Source of the DNA: Anaerolineales bacterium UBA7227
Lineage (GTDB): Bacteria > Chloroflexota > Anaerolineae > Anaerolineales > Villigracilaceae
Length of the DNA: 53,605 bases
Assembly (NCBI GenBank): GCA_002473085.1
Contig: DKTP01000032.1
Span: forward strand, 1 to 53,605
Reading direction: 5' to 3'
The position numbers and the translations under genes were made by a program. The stretch's first letter is position 1, and each line of letters starts with the position of its first letter. The notes under the pieces are model-generated. The model worked only from the letters and a program-made list of their open reading frames with translations. It made no database searches and was not told the DNA's origin. Positions 46,709 through 53,605 of the stretch are shown here, piece after piece.

Positions 46709-48385
46709 TCACACCTCCCCCTCCATCTTCTCCTCTTCCTCCTCCGACTCTGCACTGCGCGCGACCTTCTCCTTCAAATGCCCCGCCCACGCGGACGTGT
46801 CCTCCGCCTGCAAAAATAGCGGGCCGCTCCCACCCCTCCCCGTCAGAATGTCCCGCGCGCGGCAGTTCAGCGCCGCCTTCACCGCGTCTATCCCCGACGC
46901 CGTGACCCCCGCCACGCCGTGGCTGATCGTGCTTGCCCCGCACAGGAACAGCCCCTCGAACTCGGTCCGCGCCGAGAACCCGAGCGGACCGACCTGCGAA
47001 GGACGCTTGTCGATGCCGTACAAGTTGCCGCGCGTCGCGTTGAGATAATGCTCGTTCGACAGCGGCGTGCCGAGGCTGTAATACGTGATGTGCTTGCTCA
47101 GCCCGGGGATGCGCTTCTCCAATCCGCGCACTATGCGCCACGCCAGGTCTTCCTTCATCGCGTCGTAGTCGGCGGGGCGTGCGCCATAGCGCGTGTGAGC
47201 CCACTGTTCGAAGGCGTCGTAACTCACGAACGCAAACGACTCGCAGGTGTGATGCCCCGCAGACGGTCCCGTCGCATGCACCTTCGACGGGTCTTTCAAC
47301 GTCGTCACCGTCAGGAACATGCCGGGCGGCGTCTCCTCGCGCAGCAGCGCGTCGGTCAGCCCGTCCGTGTAAATCTTGTCCACGTCGGCGTGGTCGTAAT
47401 ACCACATGTTGCCCGAGTCGAGCCCCGCGCCGCGCAGGTCCATGTCGGTGGCGAAGAACAGGCTGAGGCACGAGGTCGAATATCGGACGGAATCCACTTT
47501 CCGTCGGAGTCGAGCCGAGAGCCTGTCCCTCCCGATCATCTTTCCGAACGTCGCTTCGGGATCGGCATTGGAGACGACGACGCCCGCGCGGATCTCCTCC
47601 CCCGATTCCAATTCGACGCCCAAAACTTTTTTGCCTTCGAGGAGAATCCGCCTCACTCTGGACTTCAGCCTGATCGTCCCCCCAGACCGCCTCAACGCCC
47701 GCACAAACGCGCGCGGAATCGTGAACGCGCCGCCCAGCGGATAGTAACCGCCGTCGATGTAATGATGAGTGACGCTCGCGTGCACGAACGCGCTGACCTG
47801 CGACGGCGGCATGCCGTGGTCGCCCGATTGCCCCGCCAGCACGCCGCGCAGCGCGGGGTCGTTGATGTGCGCGTTGATCAGGTCTGCGCCCGTCGCGCGC
47901 GCCCACTTGAGAATGTTTCCCGCGCTCTTCGCCACTCCCAGCGGATTCGACAGATCGCCGATGCGTCGCAAACTCCCGACCATGACGGTTAGGTCGTTGA
48001 AATAGCCGTCAATCCCCTGCGCCTCGTGTGGAAAATGACTCTTCAATCGCTCGATGAGATTCTCCTTGCCCTTCGGGAAATCCACCCGCTTCTCGCCGAC
48101 GAAGATGTGATCGTACCCATCGGGATTCAACTCGACGAACGCCAAATCCTGCGACACGTCCAGTCCGTCGTAGATGCGGCGCAGGTTTCCGCCCTCCTGC
48201 AAGTCGCCGATGTAATGCACCCCAGGGCTGAAGCGATAGCGGTTCAGCGTGAACGAATGCGTCCAGCCGCCGGGGCGGTCATGCTGTTCAAGGACGAGAA
48301 CTTTCTTCCCCGCGCGCGCCAGCGCGACGGCGGCGGTCAACCCGCCCGCGCCCGAACCGATCACGATCACATCATAGTCTGTCAT
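46709..48385 (-). CDS. FAD-dependent oxidoreductase of the CrtI/retinol-saturase type
   Basis: The 558-residue protein begins DYDVIVIGSGAGGLTAAVALARAGKKVLVLEQHDRPGGWTHSF, the FAD-binding Rossmann motif with GxGxxG, E and PGG. Later sequence, including GVHYIGDLQEGG and the C-terminal GLFLCGASTISHGVAGVTASGIDA, matches phytoene desaturase, carotenoid isomerase and RetSat-like enzymes. It may saturate or isomerise a polyene or related lipid. AGAGGAGG before the ATG gives a strong ribosome binding site. The last 40 residues are acidic, with EEEEEKMEGEV. Confidence 0.88.
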   Translation of the reverse strand: MTDYDVIVIGSGAGGLTAAVALARAGKKVLVLEQHDRPGGWTHSFTLNRYRFSPGVHYIGDLQEGGNLRRIYDGLDVSQDLAFVELNPDGYDHIFVGEKRVDFPKGKENLIERLKSHFPHEAQGIDGYFNDLTVMVGSLRRIGDLSNPLGVAKSAGNILKWARATGADLINAHINDPALRGVLAGQSGDHGMPPSQVSAFVHASVTHHYIDGGYYPLGGAFTIPRAFVRALRRSGGTIRLKSRVRRILLEGKKVLGVELESGEEIRAGVVVSNADPEATFGKMIGRDRLSARLRRKVDSVRYSTSCLSLFFATDMDLRGAGLDSGNMWYYDHADVDKIYTDGLTDALLREETPPGMFLTVTTLKDPSKVHATGPSAGHHTCESFAFVSYDAFEQWAHTRYGARPADYDAMKEDLAWRIVRGLEKRIPGLSKHITYYSLGTPLSNEHYLNATRGNLYGIDKRPSQVGPLGFSARTEFEGLFLCGASTISHGVAGVTASGIDAVKAALNCRARDILTGRGGSGPLFLQAEDTSAWAGHLKEKVARSAESEEEEEKMEGEV

Positions 48386-48513
48386 GGCAGCCTCCTCTGC
48401 GAGTCATGGTCTTCATCATCTTCGTCCCGGCTTTTACGGGATAAGGATATATATAGTGGCGGATAATTTTTGCGGCGCAAGCATACGCGCTGGGGACGTC
48501 AGCCTGGGGTTGC

Positions 48514-49650
48514 TTAAGACGAGGCGCCTTTGTCGGCGTTCGATTTCAACGGGAAGTATTTGTCCTTCAAATCCAGGATCGGTTTCTCGAAGTATTTATA
48601 ACTGAGCGAGGCAACGAAGTAAAGCAGGACCGCGGAGATGACCAGCGTGAGTGGTTTGGCGATTGGCACGGGGATGCTCAGGTCGCGGATGCGCGCCACG
48701 AACCAGACGAGGGCGAAGTGGTAGACGTAGAGTCCGTAGGAGATTTTGCCGAGGTAACTGATGAAGGGTTTGTCGAGGAAGCCGACGAGAAATTTTTCCT
48801 TGACGACGATATAGATGAACAACGCGCAGACGTAATCGAGGTAGGTATATCCCCAAATCTGCTTCATACCTTTGGCAAGCGGCCAGGAGAAACCCAGCGC
48901 GGTGAGATCGCCCCAACTTCCTGTGAAATAATAAGTGGTGACGAAGCCGATGACGGGCAGCAGCAGGAGCAGCGCGAAGAACTGCCAGCGCGCTTTGGGA
49001 ATCTCGAAGCGCGAGATGAACGCGCCCAGCCCGAACGCGTCGAGGTGCGAGAACGGCAGAACGTAGATCGCGACCGAGTAATCCGAATACATGAAGGGGA
49101 GTTGGTAATACTTGTAGAGGAAGGAAAGTCCCGCGCGGAAGAGCGGCCCCGCGATGATGGCGGCGACGAATAATTTTTTGATGTGTTTTTTCGGTGTGAG
49201 GAGGATCAACAGCGGCCAGACGAGGTAGAACTGTTCCTCCACCGAAAGCGACCAGAGATGACCGATCAACCACGACTCGCCGCCGTAGGCGCGGCTGGCG
49301 TTGAAAAAATTGTACACATACGCGAGCGCGTAGGGCAGCTGCGCCTGTGAGCGTTCCATATATGCGGTGCGATACTCGTAATGAATGAGGATCGCGGTCA
49401 CGATCAGGATGATAAGAATATATAAATAATAGAGCGGGAAAATCCGCAGGAAGCGGCGCCCGTAAAATTTCTTGAAGTAATCGCCCGCGCCGAATTTTTC
49501 TTTCATCCGCAAAAGAATGTCGGTGATGAGGAAACCCGAAAGCACAAAGAACAACTGCACGCCCACCCAGCCGAAATAAAAATAATCGGTGTGCAGGGCG
49601 AAGACCATTAAGAACGCGATGGCGCGCACGCCGTCGAGGCCGGGGATCAT
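48514..49650 (-). CDS. Acyltransferase 3 family protein (OafA/YrhL-like)
   Basis: The 378-residue protein has about ten membrane segments and the family signatures GLDGVRAIAFLMVFALHTDYF, VGVQLFFVLSGFLITDIL, FYGRRFLRIFPLYYL and HLWSLSVEEQFYLVWPLL. It transfers acyl groups onto sugars of glycans or lipids. The start at 49650 gives ATGA overlap with the upstream GT-C-like gene, so the pair is probably an operon acting on the same surface glycan. The longer frame from 49860 only extends into the upstream gene. Confidence 0.92.
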   Translation of the reverse strand: MIPGLDGVRAIAFLMVFALHTDYFYFGWVGVQLFFVLSGFLITDILLRMKEKFGAGDYFKKFYGRRFLRIFPLYYLYILIILIVTAILIHYEYRTAYMERSQAQLPYALAYVYNFFNASRAYGGESWLIGHLWSLSVEEQFYLVWPLLILLTPKKHIKKLFVAAIIAGPLFRAGLSFLYKYYQLPFMYSDYSVAIYVLPFSHLDAFGLGAFISRFEIPKARWQFFALLLLLPVIGFVTTYYFTGSWGDLTALGFSWPLAKGMKQIWGYTYLDYVCALFIYIVVKEKFLVGFLDKPFISYLGKISYGLYVYHFALVWFVARIRDLSIPVPIAKPLTLVISAVLLYFVASLSYKYFEKPILDLKDKYFPLKSNADKGASS

Positions 49651-51194
49651 CGCGCGGCCTCCAGCAAATCGTCGAATTGCCCCGTGTTCATCTTCCAAAT
49701 GGCGGCGAGGCGTTCGCGGCTCAGGAGCGGTCCGCGCGTGATGAGCGCCAGCGCGTCGTAGAATTTCGCGAGATTCGGATCCTGGATTTGATTGACTCCC
49801 GTCCGCAGGGTTTGGACGTAGCCCGCGGGGACGTCCCTCTCGAAATGGCCGATGCGCCACCCTCCCGACGTTTGGGCGGGGAGGCGGGCGAGGAGCGGGT
49901 CCGCCAACGCGTACCGGTCCACGATGAAGACGCGCTGTCCCGCAAAATAGCCGATGAACCCGACATTTTTCTCGACGACCACAGCCTTTCCGCTTTCGCG
50001 CAGGGCGTATCCATGCTCCACCCAGCCTTCGCCCGAAAATGGGATTTGTTTACCTGGGCGGTAATTCATCAATCCCGAAATGGGATAGTAGAACGCGCGC
50101 TCGTCGTTGATGCCCGTGACGAGGTCGCGCTCGGTGAAACGCGGCTGGTCCGTCGGGAGGATGAGATTCGGCGGCGCGGCGAACAGCCCGAGGATGACCG
50201 TCACTGCGAGCGCGGCGGTCTTCCCGCGCGGGGACAGGCCGCGCAGGAGGCGGATGAGGAGAAGAACGGAGACGAGCAGCGAGGCGGTGAAAAACCGTCC
50301 GCTCATGAAGTCGCCGCCGATGGAGAGGACGTAGGCGAGGTAGAGGACGCTTCCGAGCGCGAGCAGGCGTTCGCGGGTTTGTCCGCGCCAGAGGGCGAGG
50401 AGGATTCCCGCCGCGATGACGGCGAGTGTCAACGGGTCGCGTTGGAGGGAGTCGAGGAAGTAGACCCATCCCTGCGCGAAGAGCGCGGCTTTGGGAATCC
50501 CCGCGCCGAGTTTGGCGTAGAACGTGTTGGGGACGGGGAAGCCATAATAGAAGACGGAGAAGACTTCCCAGAGGAGGAGGGGGAGGAAGCCGAGGAGGAG
50601 GTTTCCCAGCGCCGCAAGATTTATCTTGCGATTGGCGGCGCAAAATAAATTTTGCGGTACTAACCAGGCGAGCGCGGGCAGGACAAACAGAATCGCGTCC
50701 TGACGGTTGAGCGCGATGAGCGAGGCGATCAGCGCGAGACGAAACGTGGAGGCGGGCTTTTCAATGAAGGCGATGAAAAACAGAACCAGCAACAGATGCG
50801 TGAGCGGATTTTCCAAACCAGAGGCGGAGTAGTCCACGAAGGCTTTGGAGAAGAGGAGGGTCAAAACTCCGAGGGCCGCGAAACCGTCTCGGCGGGCAAC
50901 CAGCCAGAAGGTCAGGAGGGAGGCGGCGAAGGAGGCGAGCAGGGCCGCGAGGTAGGCGTCCCGAGTCGGGAGGTAGAGCGCGGTCAGGAGGAACATCCAG
51001 AGCGGATGCGTGTATGGCTGGACGCGCTCGGCCACGTTCCACGTCAGCCCGTAGCCGTTGACGAAATTGTCCACGGCGCGGAGGGTGATGTAGACATCGT
51101 CGCCGACCCACGCGGTGCGGAGGAAGAGGAGCAGAAAGGCGGCGAGGGCGATGAGGATGGAGCGTCGGTTCATGGGCGCGGGAAAGTTTATCAT
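49647..51194 (-). CDS. GT-C-fold membrane glycosyltransferase-like protein (AftB-like)
   Basis: The 515-residue protein has about nine membrane segments and a C-terminal soluble domain. An early loop, WVGDDVYITLRAVDNFVNGYGLTWNVAERVQPYTHPLW, resembles the catalytic DD-x-YI and GxGLxWN-x-ERV-x-x-YTHPLW motifs of AftB-type arabinofuranosyltransferases, and SIGGDFMSGRFF is also shared. It may add a sugar to a surface glycan using a lipid-phosphate donor. The start may be 51194 or, seven codons later, 51173. The similarity is motif-based, so the donor and acceptor are not claimed. Confidence 0.78.
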   Translation of the reverse strand: MINFPAPMNRRSILIALAAFLLLFLRTAWVGDDVYITLRAVDNFVNGYGLTWNVAERVQPYTHPLWMFLLTALYLPTRDAYLAALLASFAASLLTFWLVARRDGFAALGVLTLLFSKAFVDYSASGLENPLTHLLLVLFFIAFIEKPASTFRLALIASLIALNRQDAILFVLPALAWLVPQNLFCAANRKINLAALGNLLLGFLPLLLWEVFSVFYYGFPVPNTFYAKLGAGIPKAALFAQGWVYFLDSLQRDPLTLAVIAAGILLALWRGQTRERLLALGSVLYLAYVLSIGGDFMSGRFFTASLLVSVLLLIRLLRGLSPRGKTAALAVTVILGLFAAPPNLILPTDQPRFTERDLVTGINDERAFYYPISGLMNYRPGKQIPFSGEGWVEHGYALRESGKAVVVEKNVGFIGYFAGQRVFIVDRYALADPLLARLPAQTSGGWRIGHFERDVPAGYVQTLRTGVNQIQDPNLAKFYDALALITRGPLLSRERLAAIWKMNTGQFDDLLEAAR

Positions 51195-51229
51195 AGAGTA
51201 TAGTAAAATAAATTCATCAGCACACTATG

Positions 51230-51260
51230 GACTTCGGAAGTCTAGGAGGCTTCCGAAGTC
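51230..51260. repeat. Perfect 11-bp inverted repeat upstream of lpd
   Basis: GACTTCGGAAG (51230-51240) is the reverse complement of 51250-51260. The 9-nt loop TCTAGGAGG contains a Shine-Dalgarno-like AGGAGG. The preferred lpd start is 51279 with its own GGAG, so this one may be a decoy or regulated site, or the repeat may be an operator between divergent genes. Confidence 0.75.
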
Positions 51261-51278
51261 TGGATAATGGAGAAAATC

Positions 51279-52679
51279 ATGCCTGAAAATTTTGACGTTG
51301 TTGTGATCGGCGCGGGGCCTGCGGGCTACGTGGCCGCCATTCGCGCCGCGCAGTTGAAACAGAAAGTCGCCATTGTGGACAAGCAGTGGCTGGGCGGCGT
51401 TTGTCTTAATGTCGGTTGTATCCCGTCCAAGTCGCTGTTGAAGAACGCGGAAGTGGCGCACACTTTGCGCGAGCGCGGCAAGGAATTTGGCTTCTCGTTC
51501 GAGAACCTGAAATTGGATTACGGCGTGGCGGTGAAACGCTCGCGCTCGAATTCGGACAGATTGACGAAGGGCGTCGGCTTCCTGATGAAGAAGAACGGCA
51601 TCGCCGTCTTCATGGGCGAAGCGCGTCTTTCCGGACCTTCGGCGGTCACTGTCACCGACAAGGACGGCAAGCGGACGGAGATCGCGGCGAAGAACATCAT
51701 CGTCGCCACGGGCGCGAGCGCGGCTGTGCCTGGCGCGTGGAAAGCGGACGGCGAGAAAGTCGTCACGTATCTCGAGGCGATCGTGCAGGACAAACTGCCC
51801 AAGTCGGTCGTCGTCATCGGCTCGGGCGCGATCGGCGTGGAATTTTCCACCGTGTGGAGTTCCTACGGCGTGGACGTGACCATCGTCGAAATGCTGCCGC
51901 GTCTCGTCCCGCTGGAGGACGAGGAGATCTCGAAGGAACTCGAAAAGGAATTCAAGAAGCGCGGCGTCAAAGCGCTGACGGGTCACAAGGTCGAATCCGT
52001 CGAGGCGACGAAGACGGGCGTGAAGGTCAAGGTGAGCGCCGACGGGAAGGAAACGACTCTCGAAGCGGACCAGGCTCTGGTGGCGATTGGGTTCCGTCCC
52101 AACTCGAAGGGGCTCGGACTCGAGGAGGTCGGCGTCAAGATCAGCGAGCGCGGCTTTGTGGAAGTCAACGAGAAGATGCAGACGAACGTCCCGAACATCT
52201 ACGCCATCGGCGACGTGACGGGCAAGTTGATGCTGGCGCACGTCGGCTCGGCGATGGGAATCGTCGCGGCGGAAGTCATCGCGGGCGCGGAGACGGTCAC
52301 GCTCGATTACGAGATGATGCCGCGCGCCACCTACTGTCAGCCGCAGATCGCCTCGTTTGGGATCACCGAAGCGCAGGCCAAAGAACGCGGCTACAGCGTG
52401 AAGGTCGGCAGGTTCCCCTTCCAGGCGAACGGCAAGGCGCTCGGTCTCGGCGACTACGCGGGCTTTGTCAAGATCGTAATGGACGAGAAATACGGCGAGA
52501 TTTTGGGCGCGCACATGATCGGTCCGGAAGTGACCGAGTTGCTGCCCGAACTGACTCTCGCGCACATGATGGAACTCACCCCGCACGAGATCGCCCGCAA
52601 CGTCCACGCGCACCCGACCATCTCCGAGGCGATCATGGAGGCCGCGCACGGCGCGAGCGGACAGGCGATCCATATTTAG
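51279..52679 (+). CDS. lpdA: Dihydrolipoyl dehydrogenase
   Basis: The 466-residue flavoenzyme begins MPENFDVVVIGAGPAGYVAA (FAD Rossmann motif). The redox disulfide is in GGVCLNVGCIPSK (C42, C47), the NAD domain motif is VVVIGSGAIGVEF, and the C-terminal active-site His is in HAHPTISEA. It reoxidises lipoamide in 2-oxoacid dehydrogenase or glycine cleavage complexes, but no E1/E2 genes are adjacent. The start at 51279 is preferred because TGGAG at 51268-51272 lies 6 nt upstream; 51267 is also open. An inverted repeat lies just ahead. Confidence 0.95.
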   Translation: MPENFDVVVIGAGPAGYVAAIRAAQLKQKVAIVDKQWLGGVCLNVGCIPSKSLLKNAEVAHTLRERGKEFGFSFENLKLDYGVAVKRSRSNSDRLTKGVGFLMKKNGIAVFMGEARLSGPSAVTVTDKDGKRTEIAAKNIIVATGASAAVPGAWKADGEKVVTYLEAIVQDKLPKSVVVIGSGAIGVEFSTVWSSYGVDVTIVEMLPRLVPLEDEEISKELEKEFKKRGVKALTGHKVESVEATKTGVKVKVSADGKETTLEADQALVAIGFRPNSKGLGLEEVGVKISERGFVEVNEKMQTNVPNIYAIGDVTGKLMLAHVGSAMGIVAAEVIAGAETVTLDYEMMPRATYCQPQIASFGITEAQAKERGYSVKVGRFPFQANGKALGLGDYAGFVKIVMDEKYGEILGAHMIGPEVTELLPELTLAHMMELTPHEIARNVHAHPTISEAIMEAAHGASGQAIHI

Positions 52680-52708
52680 AGAGCGGCGAACAGAGAATGG
52701 AAAGTAGT

Positions 52709-52741
52709 CAGCCCCGCGAATCCGCGGGGCTGTTTGATTTT
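52709..52741. terminator. Terminator between convergent lpdA and coaX
   Basis: CAGCCCCGCG (52709-52718) pairs perfectly with CGCGGGGCTG (52723-52732), followed by TTTGATTTT. It may act on both strands. Confidence 0.85.
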
Positions 52742-52754
52742 GATTGGGCTTCCG

Positions 52755-53525
52755 TCAACGGGTCTGGTTCATTTCCCAGATGATCCTCAGTCCATCGAGA
52801 GTGAGCCACGGGGCGATGACGTCAATCACATTCGTCTCTTTCGCGACAGTTTCGGCGAGTCCGCCCGTGGCGATGACTTTCATCTCCTTGCCGAGTTCGG
52901 CGCGGAAGCGGGACACCATCCCTTCGACCATCGAAACGTAGCCGAACAACAATCCCGATTGCATGGCGTGGACGGTGTTACGTCCGATGACCGAGGGCGG
53001 GCGTTGGATGTCAATGCGGGCGAGTTTGGCGGTGTGTGTGAAAAGCGCGTCGGCGGCGAGGTTGATCCCCGCGGTGATGGCGCCGCCGAGGTATTGACCG
53101 TCCGCGGTGACGGCGTTGAACGTTGTCGCGGTGCCGAAGTCCACCACGCAGGCGGGGCCGCCGTAGAGCGCGTGGACGGCGACCGCGTCCGCCACACGGT
53201 CCGCGCCGACCGCTTTGGGATCGTCGTAGCGGATCCTGATTCCCGTGCGGACGCCCGCGTCCACGATGAGCGGTTCACGCTTGAGATATTCGCGGCAGGC
53301 CTGCGCGATGCGCGTCGTCAGCGGCGGGACGACCGAGGCGAGGCAGATCCCCGCCAGGTCGGCGGGCGTCTTATCCGCGTGGGTGAGCAGGCCGAGCAGC
53401 TGCAGCCCGTACTCGTCGGGCATGCGCGCGTCCTCGGTGGCGAGCCGCCAGTGATGGACGAGCGTCTTGCCTTCGTAGAGGCCGATGGTCAGGTTGGTGT
53501 TGCCGAGGTCAATGGCGAGGAGCAT
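52755..53525 (-). CDS. coaX: Type III pantothenate kinase
   Basis: The 256-residue enzyme phosphorylates pantothenate in the first step of CoA synthesis. It begins MLLAIDLGNTNLTIGLYEGK (P-loop-like DxGN of the ASKHA fold). GADRVADAVAVHALYG, VVDFGTATTFNAV and YLGGAITAGINLAADALF also match CoaX, and GRNTVHAMQSGLLFG follows. The start at 53525 is set by family similarity; 13 extra upstream codons are not conserved. TATACT (minus strand, 53537-53532) lies 6 nt before the ATG, so it is probably leaderless. Hairpin copy 3 lies just upstream. Confidence 0.95.
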   Translation of the reverse strand: MLLAIDLGNTNLTIGLYEGKTLVHHWRLATEDARMPDEYGLQLLGLLTHADKTPADLAGICLASVVPPLTTRIAQACREYLKREPLIVDAGVRTGIRIRYDDPKAVGADRVADAVAVHALYGGPACVVDFGTATTFNAVTADGQYLGGAITAGINLAADALFTHTAKLARIDIQRPPSVIGRNTVHAMQSGLLFGYVSMVEGMVSRFRAELGKEMKVIATGGLAETVAKETNVIDVIAPWLTLDGLRIIWEMNQTR

Positions 53526-53545
53526 GAGGCAAGTATACACGGAAA

Positions 53546-53580
53546 CAGAAACCAGGTTTCTCAAAGAAACCTGGTTTCTG
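53546..53580. repeat. AGAAACCAGGTTTC hairpin, copy 3
   Basis: CAGAAACCAGGTTTC (53546-53560) pairs with GAAACCTGGTTTCTG (53566-53580), a 15-bp stem with loop TCAAA. It lies 20 nt upstream of the coaX start on that gene's strand. The rest of the window (53581-53605) shows nothing. Confidence 0.85.
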
Positions 53581-53605
53581 TCGTAGCGGGGAGGGAGGGA
53601 TTCGA

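Noticed and set aside
49651..49860. N-terminal extension of the acyltransferase gene
   Set aside because: The extra 70 codons lie within the upstream gene in another frame and lack family similarity; ATG 49650 gives a 4-nt overlap.
1..53605. tRNA or rRNA genes and phage structural genes
   Set aside because: No cloverleaf, rRNA signature or phage structural or integrase motif was recognised by eye; a tRNAscan or covariance search was not possible here.

Overview
The window looks like a chromosomal segment of a GC-rich member of the Chloroflexota, most likely class Anaerolineae. This is inferred from gene content and style, not from a database match. The signs are a T-box-controlled thrS, a TIGR03960/TIGR03936 pair, DUF2723 membrane proteins, several secreted lipoproteins, consensus promoters lying 6-9 nt from start codons, and many short palindromic repeats in intergenic and even coding DNA. 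No rRNA, tRNA, CRISPR array or prophage was seen.

Layout. 1-3.6 kb: a small MITE-like element and two tandem M1-type peptidase lipoproteins. 3.6-5.2 kb: two RelE/ParE-type toxin-antitoxin pairs separated by related palindromic repeats. 5.2-8.2 kb: MutS2 and a small flavin-type oxidoreductase. 8.3-11.1 kb: an AT-rich, probably transferred restriction-modification cassette (cytosine methyltransferase with an N-terminal ribbon-helix-helix-like segment, EcoRII-type endonuclease, Vsr repair nuclease). 11.3-14.9 kb: a DEAD-box helicase, a GcvT-like protein, and a DsbA/FrnE-family oxidoreductase whose first active-site Cys codon is TGA, probably selenocysteine. 15-16.4 kb: an AbiE-type pair with a perfect operator palindrome. 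16.5-18.4 kb: an S9 peptidase. 18.5-22.6 kb: a second defence-like cluster (DUF3800 protein, GmrSD-like DUF262/DUF1524 protein, MNT-HEPN pair) with creatininase-like gene remnants.

22.8-25 kb: T-box leader and thrS. 25-28.8 kb: PadR regulator with a membrane protein, a DUF385-type oxidoreductase and a membrane-anchored beta-propeller protein. 28.9-31.7 kb: infC (probable AUC start), rpmI, rplT, then a macro-domain protein and a TrmH/SpoU RNA methyltransferase. 31.7-36.4 kb: minus-strand YitT, DUF2723 protein, a novel-looking secreted protein with two Cys/His modules, and a nucleotidyltransferase-like protein. 36.6-42.9 kb: a secreted metzincin-like peptidase, the TIGR03960/TIGR03936 pair, PrsW and an FHA-domain protein. 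43.1-51.2 kb (minus): a CcrM-like orphan methyltransferase with RAMA-like tail, an alpha/beta-hydrolase lipoprotein, a CrtI/RetSat-like oxidoreductase, an acyltransferase and a GT-C-like protein. 51.3-53.5 kb: dihydrolipoyl dehydrogenase and type III pantothenate kinase.

The most interesting items are the TGA-interrupted DsbA/FrnE gene with a SECIS-like hairpin directly downstream, the three-copy AGAAACCAGGTTTC hairpin placed before apparently leaderless genes, the in-frame capture of dispersed repeats as protein linkers (especially in MutS2), the duplicated Cys/His secreted protein, and the AUC-initiated infC.
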